Of a DNA stretch of 8,695 nt, positions 1-5,667 are shown one piece after another. Source of the stretch: DASVDK01 sp036381125 [NCBI: Thermodesulfobacteriota bacterium] (lineage in GTDB: Bacteria; DASVDK01); NCBI GenBank assembly GCA_036381125.1, contig DASVDK010000269.1, positions 1-8,695 on the forward strand. The letters run 5' to 3'. The notes under the pieces were generated by a model. That model did no database searches. It had not been told where the DNA came from and was given only the letters and a program-made list of their open reading frames with translations. Each line of letters opens with the position of its first letter. Position 1 is the stretch's first letter. A program made the position numbers and the translations under genes.

Positions 1-341
1 GCGGGAAGCCCGCGTCGCGGATCGGCGAGGTCGTGCCAGGGGGCGCCGCAGTCGCCCACGACGATCGCCTCGCGCCTGGCCGCCGCGAGCCCCACGAGCC
101 CCCCGGCCCCGCCGCCCGCCACCGAGACCGGCACCCTGAGCGGGTCGGCCGGGGCCGGCGCGCCGGTGAGCAGCCGGAGCGTGAGCTGCTCCTTGGCCCG
201 GTCGAGCGAGAAGATCGCGCAGGCGTCGAGCTTCAGCTCGTCGGCGAGGAGCCGGACGATCGCCTCGAGCCGGCGCTCGATCTCGGTGGTGGAGTTCGAG
301 ACCTCGATGACCCGCGCGAGCAGCGCAGCGGCGTCAGCCAT
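1..341 (-). CDS. GAF-domain protein, N-terminal part (cut by window edge)
   Basis: The first 113 residues of a protein whose remainder lies left of the window. An N-terminal helical stretch (IERRLEAIVRLLADELKLD) leads into a GAF-type strand with DACAIFSLDRAKEQLTLRLL at about residues 45-64, then a glycine-rich segment (VAGGGAGGLVGLAAARREAI, about 82-101), the usual GAF order of strand, loop and G-x-x-G helix. GAF domains bind small ligands or mediate dimerisation in signalling proteins. The layout resembles the N-terminus of PtsP (nitrogen-PTS enzyme I), but a histidine kinase, cyclase or other GAF regulator is equally possible because no output domain is visible. The ATG (341-339) lies inside the end of glgA, whose TGA is at 336-334, giving an 8-bp overlap. 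A Shine-Dalgarno-like AAGGAA sits 5 nt upstream. Both suggest co-translation with glgA. The domain call is fairly secure; the protein's identity is not. Confidence 0.7.
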   Translation of the reverse strand, partial: MADAAALLARVIEVSNSTTEIERRLEAIVRLLADELKLDACAIFSLDRAKEQLTLRLLTGAPAPADPLRVPVSVAGGGAGGLVGLAAARREAIVVGDCGAPWHDLADPRRGLP

Positions 342-2163
342 CGCGGTTCCTTCCGCGGGGTCGGGTCCCGCCCTTGCCCTTGCCCTTGCCCGAGCGGGAC
401 GTCTTCGCGCCGGGCCCGGACGCCTTCGCGCCGCGCGCCTTCGACCCGGACGCGCCGCCGGCCCCGGGCTCCGACGGCCGCACCCGCCGGCCCTTCTCGG
501 CCGCCGCGGCCTCGCCGGACGGCGCGGCCTTGCCCGACCGCGCGGCCGTCCCGGAGACCTTCGGCGGCCGGGACCGGCGGGCCTGGCGCTCGGCCAGGAC
601 GGGGGCGGAGTGCATGTCCGCCGGGCCGCCGACGGCCGGGGTCGCGATGATCGTCGGGAGCGCCCCGAGACTCACCCCGATCGACTCGCCCGCCTCCCGT
701 GATCCGGCCAGCGCCAGGGCGCGCCGGTAGGCCTCCACGTACCGCCGCGCCGACGCGTCCCAGGAGAAGTCGGCCGACATCCCCGCCACCTGGAGGGCGC
801 GCCACCGTTCGCGGTCCCGGTAGAGGGCGAGCGCCCGGTCCACCGCCGCGACGAGCGCCGCCGTCTCGTAGGGGACGAAGACGAAGCCGTTGCCCCCCGC
901 CTCGGGCGGCGCCTCGACGACCGTATCGGCGAGGCCGCCGGTCGCGCGCACGACCGGCACGGTGCCGTAGCGGAGGCTCATCATCTGGTTGAGCCCGCAC
1001 GGCTCGTACCGGGACGGCATGAGGAAGAGGTCCGCGCCGGCCTCGACGAGGTGCGAGAGGGCGTTGTCGTAGGCGATGGTGACGCCCACATGGGACGGGT
1101 AGCGCGCCGCCGCGTCGCGGAAGAGGTTCTCGTAGGCCGGGTCGCCGGCGCCAAGGAGGACGAACTGGGCCCCTCGCGCCGTGATCTCGGGCAGCGCCTC
1201 GGCCATCAGGTCGCACCCCTTCTGGTCGGCGAGGCGGGTGACGACGCCGATCAGCGGCGCGTCGGGCCGCTCGGGCAGGTGGTAGGCGCGCTGGAGCGCC
1301 GCCTTGGCCGCCGCCTTGCCGGACAGGTCGGCCGCGCTGTATCGCTTCGGGATGTACGGGTCGGTCTCCGGGTTCCACTCGTCGACGTCGATCCCGTTCA
1401 GGATGCCGATCAGCCGGTCGGCCCTGGCACGCAGGACGCCGTCGAGACCGTGCCCCATCTCCTCGGTCTGGATCTCGCGGGCGTACGTGGGGCTCACCGT
1501 GGTGAGCAGGTCCGCGTAGACGAGCCCGGCCTTGAGGAAGCCGATCTTGCCCCAGAACTCGATGCCGGCCGGCGTGAAGTGCTCCCACCCGAGCCCCGTG
1601 AGGTGCATGTCGTAGTGCCAGAAGAGTCCCTGGTAGCCGAGGTTGTGGATCGTGAACACCGAGGCGGCGCGGCCGATGGACGGGTCGGCGGCGTAGAGGC
1701 CCTCGAGCTGGGCGGGCACCAGCCCCGTCTGCCAGTCGTGGCAGTGGAAGAGGTCGGGCCGCCCGAGGTCCGTGCGGCCGAGCTCCAGGACGGCGCGCGA
1801 GAAGACCGCGAACCGCTCCGCGTTGTCCTGGAAGTCCTGGCCGGCGACGCCGTAGAGCCCGTCGCGATCGTAGTAGCGGTCGGCCTCGAGGAAGTAGACC
1901 GGCACCTCGGCCCCGCCGCGGCCGGCGAGGCGCCCCTCGTGGACCGGGACCCGCTCGGTCCGTCCCGAGATCGGCACCTCGAGGACGACCCCCGTCTCGC
2001 GAATCGCGTGGGCGGCCCGGTCGACCTGCCGGTAGAGCGGCATGACGACGCGCACGTCGACGCCGAGCCGCGCGAGGGCCACGGGGAGGGCCGCCGCCAC
2101 GTCGGCGAGCCCGCCGGTCTTGGCGAACGGCGCGACCTCGGACGCCGCGAAGAGGACCCGCAT
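334..2163 (-). CDS. glgA: Glycogen synthase GlgA (GT5) with long basic C-terminal tail
   Basis: Transfers glucose from ADP-glucose to the non-reducing end of an alpha-1,4-glucan. The protein is 609 residues, against about 480 for typical bacterial GlgA. The N-terminus has the ADP-glucose-binding KTGGLADV (residues 15-22). HCHDWQTGL (140-148), TIHNLGYQG (171-179), NGIDVDEWNPETD (256-268) and VTRLADQKG (308-316) follow. The GT-B C-lobe has PSRYEPCGLNQMMSLRYG (383-400), containing the conserved acidic residue of E-x7-E-type enzymes, and ATGGLADTV (407-415). The catalytic core ends near residue 490. Residues from about 495 to 609 are a low-complexity A/G/S/P/K/R tail ending in Gly-Lys repeats and an Arg-rich end. 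Third codon positions stay almost entirely G or C through the tail, so it is translated in this frame. The start overlaps the galT-like stop by one base (TGATG). The frame stays open upstream, but that part is only the shadow of the galT-like gene. Confidence 0.96.
   Translation of the reverse strand: MRVLFAASEVAPFAKTGGLADVAAALPVALARLGVDVRVVMPLYRQVDRAAHAIRETGVVLEVPISGRTERVPVHEGRLAGRGGAEVPVYFLEADRYYDRDGLYGVAGQDFQDNAERFAVFSRAVLELGRTDLGRPDLFHCHDWQTGLVPAQLEGLYAADPSIGRAASVFTIHNLGYQGLFWHYDMHLTGLGWEHFTPAGIEFWGKIGFLKAGLVYADLLTTVSPTYAREIQTEEMGHGLDGVLRARADRLIGILNGIDVDEWNPETDPYIPKRYSAADLSGKAAAKAALQRAYHLPERPDAPLIGVVTRLADQKGCDLMAEALPEITARGAQFVLLGAGDPAYENLFRDAAARYPSHVGVTIAYDNALSHLVEAGADLFLMPSRYEPCGLNQMMSLRYGTVPVVRATGGLADTVVEAPPEAGGNGFVFVPYETAALVAAVDRALALYRDRERWRALQVAGMSADFSWDASARRYVEAYRRALALAGSREAGESIGVSLGALPTIIATPAVGGPADMHSAPVLAERQARRSRPPKVSGTAARSGKAAPSGEAAAAEKGRRVRPSEPGAGGASGSKARGAKASGPGAKTSRSGKGKGKGGTRPRGRNRDG
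342..357 (-). promoter_or_regulatory. Ribosome binding site of the GAF gene in a small hairpin loop
   Basis: On the minus strand CGCGG (357-353), AAGGAA (352-347) and CCGCG (346-342) are followed at once by the ATG at 341. The two flanks are perfect inverted repeats, so the purine-rich ribosome binding site would sit in the six-base loop of a 5-bp stem. It lies within the glgA coding region. The ribosome binding site is likely real; whether the stem forms or matters is unknown. Confidence 0.45.
371..388. repeat. Three tandem copies of a hexamer in the glgA tail
   Basis: The plus strand reads CCCTTG three times in a row. On the coding strand this gives alternating Gly-Lys residues (SGKGKGKGG, residues 591-599 of GlgA). 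The unit is six bases, so gain or loss of a copy changes tail length by two residues without breaking the frame. Confidence 0.8.
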
Positions 2164-3167
2164 CAGATCTTCGCCTCGCGCAGGAACGCGGCCGCCTCCT
2201 CCGGCGGCGTCGGGTTGATGAAGAAGTCGCTCCCCCACTCGAAGCCGCCGACGCGCGTGAGCTTCGGGATGATCTCGAAGTGCCAGTGGTAGGCGGCCGG
2301 ATCGACGGTGGCGCCGCGCAGGGGGAACGTGTGCAGGACGAAGTTGTACGGCGGGCTCGCGAGCACGCGGTCGAGCCGCCGCAGCGTCTCCGACAGCAGG
2401 CGGGCGAGCGACTCGAGGTCCTCCCGGCCGGCCGCCTCGAACGCGGCCTGGTGGCGCTTGGGCACGACCCAGGTCTCGAACGGGAAGCGAGGCGCGAAGG
2501 GCTCCATGACCAGCGTGAAGGCGTCCTCGGCGACGACCCGCGCCCCCTGCGAGGTCTCCTGGCGCACCACGTCGCAGAGCAGGCAGCGCTCCTTGTACGT
2601 GAAGTAGCCGCGCATCCCTTCCAGCTCCTCGGCGACCTCCTTGGGCACGACCGGCAGGGCGATGAGCTGCGAGTGCGAGTGCTCGAGGGTGGCGCCGGCC
2701 GCCTCGCCGTGGTTCTTGAAGACGAGCGCGTAGCGCAGGCGGACGTCGTTGCGCAGGTCGGCGATGCGCGCCTGGAAGGCGCGCAGCAGGTCCAGGACGC
2801 GGGTGGGCGGCAGGCTGGCCAGCGTGGCGGCGTGATCGGGGGTCTCGATGAAGACCTCGTGCGCGCCGATGCCGTTCATCCGATCGTACACGCCGTCGCC
2901 CGTCCGATCGAGGTCGCCCTCGATCCGCAGCGCCGGGAACTTGTTCGGGACGACGCGGACCTGCCACCCCGGGGTGTCGGGGCGGCGCCCCGGCTCCCCG
3001 ATGGCGAAGATCTCGCCGGGCGTCTTCTCCTCGTTGCCCGGGCAGAAGGGGCAGAACCCGCCCCGCCTGCGCTCCGTCGCGGGACCGAAGTCGGTGGGGC
3101 GGCGCCCGCGCTCGCTCGAGATGATGACCCAGCGGCCGGTGATCGGGTCCCTGCGGAACTCGGGCAT
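2163..3167 (-). CDS. galT: GalT-family nucleotidyltransferase, probably ADP-glucose phosphorylase type
   Basis: A 334-residue HIT-superfamily hexose-1-phosphate nucleotidyltransferase. It would conventionally be called galactose-1-phosphate uridylyltransferase of the Leloir pathway. Visible: PITGRWVIIS (8-17), zinc pair CPFC (39-42), GAHEV (101-105), FKNHGEAAGATLEHSHSQ (150-167) with H163 as expected zinc ligand and H165 as expected nucleophile, second CLLC pair (195-198), PFETWVVPKRH, PPYNFVLHTFPL, and a C-terminus with HWHFEIIPKL and GGFEWGSDFFINPTPPEE. The HSHSQ active site, second CxxC and C-terminal GGFE...INP block match, from memory, the Arabidopsis ADP-glucose phosphorylase At5g18200 better than E. 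coli GalT, which has HPHGQ. The substrate may therefore be ADP-glucose rather than UDP-glucose. It heads the operon with glgA. A GAGGAG ribosome binding site lies 11 nt before the ATG. Family certain; substrate inferred. Confidence 0.93.
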   Translation of the reverse strand: MPEFRRDPITGRWVIISSERGRRPTDFGPATERRRGGFCPFCPGNEEKTPGEIFAIGEPGRRPDTPGWQVRVVPNKFPALRIEGDLDRTGDGVYDRMNGIGAHEVFIETPDHAATLASLPPTRVLDLLRAFQARIADLRNDVRLRYALVFKNHGEAAGATLEHSHSQLIALPVVPKEVAEELEGMRGYFTYKERCLLCDVVRQETSQGARVVAEDAFTLVMEPFAPRFPFETWVVPKRHQAAFEAAGREDLESLARLLSETLRRLDRVLASPPYNFVLHTFPLRGATVDPAAYHWHFEIIPKLTRVGGFEWGSDFFINPTPPEEAAAFLREAKI

Positions 3168-3351
3168 GCGGCGTTGGTCTCCTCGCGTGGCCGCTGTCCG
3201 TCACGTCCGAGCCGCCGGGCGACGGCCGGTCCCGCGCAGCTCCCCGGTACGATCTCGCCCGGCGCCGTGCCCGCGTCGTCCGAGCCGCCGCGCGCCCGGC
3301 GCCGCGTCGAAGCCGGACGGCGCGATCGTGCGGCTCGGAGCGCTCGGCTCG
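3168..3351. other. Gap between dksA and the galT-like operon, with short direct repeats
   Basis: There is no convincing gene in these 184 bases. CGTCCGAGCCGCCG occurs at 3204-3217 and again at 3277-3290, 73 bp apart; CGCCCGGCGCCG occurs at 3256-3267 and 3293-3304. CCGAGCCG (3280-3287) has an exact inverted partner CGGCTCGG (3331-3338). A GC-rich imperfect hairpin can be drawn at 3299-3323 without a U-run, a weak candidate for a dksA transcript end. The galT-like operon promoter should be here, but no good -35/-10 pair is visible. In DNA this GC-rich the repeats may be partly chance. Confidence 0.4.
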
Positions 3352-3714
3352 CTAGACGGGCCGCCTCCGCTCGTCCGCCTCGGCGGCGGTCTTGCACTCG
3401 ATGCACTGCGTCGTGACGGGCCGCGCCGACAGACGGGCCTCGGCGATCGGCTCGCCGCACTCCTCGCAGATGCCGAACGTGCCGTCGTCGATGCGCGCCA
3501 GCGCTTCGCGGATCTTGCCGATGAGCCGGCGCTCGCGGTCGCGGATTCGGAGGAGGAAGTTGCGGTCGGCCTCGAGCGAGGCCCGGTCGGTGGGATCCGG
3601 GAACGCCTCGCGGCCGGTCCCCATCCCCTCGACCGTCCGTCCCGCCTCCTCGAGGAGGTCGTTGAGCTGACGGGTCAGGAGTTCTCGGTAGAAGGCGAGC
3701 CGGTCGGCGTGCAT
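3352..3714 (-). CDS. dksA: RNA polymerase-binding transcription factor DksA
   Basis: A 120-residue DksA/TraR-family protein. DksA enters the secondary channel of RNA polymerase and, with ppGpp, shifts transcription during the stringent response. The N-terminal part (about 1-76) is a helical hairpin whose tip carries DPTDRA (40-45), matching the D-x-x-D-x-A tip motif needed for DksA activity. The C-terminal four-cysteine zinc finger is complete: C83, C86 (CEECG) and C104, C107 (CIECK). The RDRERRLIGKIREAL segment (58-72) before the finger is typical. It is shorter than the 151-residue E. coli protein because it lacks the extra N-terminal helix. AGGAG lies 16 nt upstream of the ATG, further than usual, and no better in-frame start is seen. 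It is probably transcribed alone: 80 bp of space separates it from moaC and 184 bp from the galT-like gene. Confidence 0.95.
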   Translation of the reverse strand: MHADRLAFYRELLTRQLNDLLEEAGRTVEGMGTGREAFPDPTDRASLEADRNFLLRIRDRERRLIGKIREALARIDDGTFGICEECGEPIAEARLSARPVTTQCIECKTAAEADERRRPV

Positions 3715-3753
3715 GGTATGGCCGAGATCGCTCCTCGCGATGGACGAACCACG

Positions 3754-3783
3754 AGCCTAGCGCGGCCTGGCAGGCCGGCGCAA
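3754..3783 (-). promoter_or_regulatory. Possible dksA promoter with a palindrome in its spacer
   Basis: On the minus strand TTGCGC (3783-3778) and TAGGCT (3759-3754) are separated by 18 bases, a weak sigma70-like pair (3/6 matches each) about 40 nt upstream of the dksA ATG. The spacer holds the odd palindrome CGGCCTGGCAGGCCG (3763-3777), which could be an operator or a hairpin ending the moaC transcript. Both readings are tentative. Confidence 0.3.
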
Positions 3784-3794
3784 GCCGCGGGTCG

Positions 3795-4301
3795 TCAGCC
3801 CTCGGGGGGCAGGTCGGCCTCGCCGGGCCGCACCCACGTGCCGCTCTTGCCGCCCCGCTTGCGCACCAGGCGCACGGCGTCGATCACCATGCCGCGGTCG
3901 ACCGCCTTGCACATGTCGTAGATCGTGAGCGCCGCGACCGACACCGCCGCGAGCGCCTCCATCTCGACGCCGGTCTTCCCCTCGACCCGCGCCACGGCCT
4001 CGATCTCGACCGTCGCGAGCGGCTCTCCGGGGCGCAGGCGGAAGTCCACGGTGACCGACGAGAGCCCCAGGGGGTGGCACATGGGGATCAGCTCCCCGGT
4101 CCGCTTGGCGGCCATGATGCCGGCCACGCGGGCGACCCCGAGGACGTCCCCCTTCTCGACCGTGCGGTCGGCGATCCGCCGGAAGGTCTCCGGCGCCATG
4201 CGCACCGCGCCGCGCGCCACGGCCTCCCGGCGGGTCACCGGCTTGCCGCCCACGTCCACCATCCGGGCCGCGCCTCGCTCGTCGAAGTGCGTCAGGCTCA
4301 T
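3795..4301 (-). CDS. moaC: Cyclic pyranopterin monophosphate synthase MoaC
   Basis: Molybdenum cofactor biosynthesis. MoaC converts the MoaA product 3',8-cyclo-7,8-dihydroGTP to cyclic pyranopterin monophosphate in the cytosol, acting as a hexamer. The protein has 168 residues, the usual length. Visible landmarks: [16 protein letters not shown] (14-29), K50 in [19 protein letters not shown], the PMCHPLGL motif with H76 (73-80), [15 protein letters not shown] (107-121) and [12 protein letters not shown] (127-138) with D129 and K132, the residues expected at the active site, then the KRGGKSG segment. GGAGG at 4309-4313 lies 7 nt upstream of the ATG, fixing the start. No other moa or moe gene is in view, so the rest of the pathway is elsewhere. 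It is divergent from the DsrE-like gene across 41 bp. Confidence 0.97.
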   Translation of the reverse strand: MSLTHFDERGAARMVDVGGKPVTRREAVARGAVRMAPETFRRIADRTVEKGDVLGVARVAGIMAAKRTGELIPMCHPLGLSSVTVDFRLRPGEPLATVEIEAVARVEGKTGVEMEALAAVSVAALTIYDMCKAVDRGMVIDAVRLVRKRGGKSGTWVRPGEADLPPEG

Positions 4302-4342
4302 GGCCGCCCCTCCGCGCGCCGCACCTGGTAGGCTAGCGTATC
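4302..4342. promoter_or_regulatory. Divergent moaC / DsrE-like start region
   Basis: This 41-bp gap must supply both promoters unless they lie within the genes. The moaC side has a clear GGAGG ribosome binding site (4309-4313). The plus-strand gene has none; instead TAGGCT at 4329-4334 ends 8 nt before its ATG, the place of a -10 box for a leaderless transcript. No -35 match is seen at the expected distance. Confidence 0.4.
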
Positions 4343-4705
4343 ATGCCCGAGACGAGCCGGATGGCGCTGGTGGTCCTGAGCGATGCGGACGATCGCCTCG
4401 AGGAGGCGGCCGCCTTCGTCGCCTCGGCGGCCGCGATGGACATGGCGGTGCGCGTCCTCGTCGCGGGGCGGGCGCTCGCTCGCGTCCTGGGCGGCGGCCT
4501 GCCCGCCGCGGCGGCCGCGCGCCTGGCCGAGGCGCGGACGCTCGGCGACGTGCGGCTCTTCGCCTGCAGCGCCGCGCTCCGGCGGGCGGGCGGGACGCGG
4601 GAGTCGGCCCTGGCGCAGGAGCCGCGGCTCTTCGACGACGTCGTCGGCGTCCCCGCGTTCCTCGCGGAGCACCTCTCCGGGGCCGAGGTCCAGCTCGTGT
4701 TCTGA
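4343..4705 (+). CDS. DsrE/DsrF-fold small protein
   Basis: A 120-residue protein with the DsrE-like pattern: strand MALVVLSDADD (7-17), helix of small residues, strand VRVLVAG (36-42), strand plus cysteine VRLFACSAAL (70-79) with C75, and the end DDVVGVPAFLAEHLSGAEVQLVF (about 98-120). Family members act in sulfur-relay or persulfide chemistry, with the cysteine as sulfur carrier, but many in this fold are uncharacterised. There is no partner DsrF/H, TusA, rhodanese or sulfur operon here, so the role is open. C75 is the only cysteine and aligns with the expected position. The start could also be M7 (4361), since there is no clear ribosome binding site; 4343 is preferred because a -10-like TAGGCT lies 8 nt before it. 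It ends 2 bp from the convergent Kelch gene. Confidence 0.75.
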   Translation: MPETSRMALVVLSDADDRLEEAAAFVASAAAMDMAVRVLVAGRALARVLGGGLPAAAAARLAEARTLGDVRLFACSAALRRAGGTRESALAQEPRLFDDVVGVPAFLAEHLSGAEVQLVF

Positions 4706-4707
4706 CC

Positions 4708-5667
4708 TCACCTCGCGCCGGACGCCTCGCGGAGGTCGAGCCGCTCGTGCGCTCCGGTGACCGACAGCCCGGGCCTCGGTCCGCCCCCGACGGCGTGGAG
4801 GCGGTCGGCGTGCACCGCGGCGCCGAGGCCGTGGCGCGCGGTCGGCATCGGCGCGAGCACGGCCCACCGATCCGCCGACGGGTCGTAGGCGAACGCGTCG
4901 GCGTACGTTCCCTCGCGGCTCTCGCCGCCGAGCACGATCGCGAGCCCGAGGAGCGCCGCCCCGCCGACGCCGCTCCTCGGGGCCGGCATGGGGGCGGCCG
5001 CGCGCCAGGCGTCACGGCCGGCGTCGTAGACCTCGGTCACCTGGAGATTGCGGCCGAAGTCCCCGTCGAGGCGCCCGCCGGCGGCCACGAGGCCGGGGGC
5101 CACGGCGACGACGGCCAGGTGATCGCGGGGCGTCGGCAGGGACGCCCGCGGCACCCATCGGTCGGTCGCCGGGTCGTAGACCTCGTGCGCGCCGGTGTTG
5201 CGGCGCCCCTCGCCCACCCCGCCGACCGCGTGGATGCGGCCGTCGCACATCGCGGCGCCGAGCGCGCCGCGCGCGGTCGGCAGCGGGGCCGCCCGGCTCC
5301 AGCGATCCGTCCCCGGGTCGTAGACGAAGACGTCCGCCACCGGCTCCCAGGCAGGTCCGTAGCCGCCCACCACGTAGACGCGCCCGCCGAGTGCGGCGAT
5401 CCCCACGTGATGACGGGGCGCCGGGAGCGGCCGGACGGCGCGCCAGGCGCCGGAGGCGAGGTCGTACACCTCGACGAGGTCCGTGGCGCGGCCCTCGGCG
5501 ACGAACCCGCCGACCACGTAGAGCCGCCCGTCGAGCATCGCGGCGGCGACCTCGGTGCGCGGCGTCGGCAGCGGCGCCGCCGGGCTCCAGCGCCCCTCGC
5601 GAGCCGCGTCGCCGGCGAGGGCGCCGGCCAGGGCGGCGGCGAGGAGGACGACGACGGGTGCGGTCAT
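4708..5667 (-). CDS. Kelch-repeat beta-propeller protein, probably exported
   Basis: A 319-residue protein built from six Kelch repeats of 47-50 residues, at about 26-73, 74-121, 122-169, 170-219, 220-266 and 267-315. Each runs W...aPlPtpR, then a GRlyvVGG-like strand, then a YD...D turn. Six repeats make one closed six-blade propeller. The first 19 residues are wholly hydrophobic and small (MTAPVVVLLAAALAGALAG), a likely signal peptide, although without the usual basic N-region; the mature protein would be periplasmic or extracellular. Bacterial Kelch proteins bind proteins or glycans, and a few are sialate mutarotases or oxidases; nothing here fixes the role. Repeats 4 and 5 keep the GG pair but have a less regular preceding strand. 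Its ATG overlaps the cobB stop (ATGA, 5667-5664) and has no ribosome binding site, implying translational coupling to cobB. Confidence 0.9.
   Translation of the reverse strand: MTAPVVVLLAAALAGALAGDAAREGRWSPAAPLPTPRTEVAAAMLDGRLYVVGGFVAEGRATDLVEVYDLASGAWRAVRPLPAPRHHVGIAALGGRVYVVGGYGPAWEPVADVFVYDPGTDRWSRAAPLPTARGALGAAMCDGRIHAVGGVGEGRRNTGAHEVYDPATDRWVPRASLPTPRDHLAVVAVAPGLVAAGGRLDGDFGRNLQVTEVYDAGRDAWRAAAPMPAPRSGVGGAALLGLAIVLGGESREGTYADAFAYDPSADRWAVLAPMPTARHGLGAAVHADRLHAVGGGPRPGLSVTGAHERLDLREASGAR

Noticed and set aside
334-700. The GlgA tail as a frameshift artefact
   Set aside because: Third codon positions remain G or C throughout the part checked, the following gene starts at the stop with an 8-bp overlap, and its ribosome binding site is in place. 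The arrangement looks native, though only relatives can settle it.
1051-2292. A 413-codon plus-strand open frame
   Set aside because: Antisense to glgA, which has every GT5 motif. The product has no recognisable domain.
334-3204. glgA as part of one 956-residue protein starting near 3204
   Set aside because: The frame upstream of 2163 is the galT-like gene read out of frame and is Arg/Pro-rich. True GlgA homology starts exactly at the ATG at 2163.
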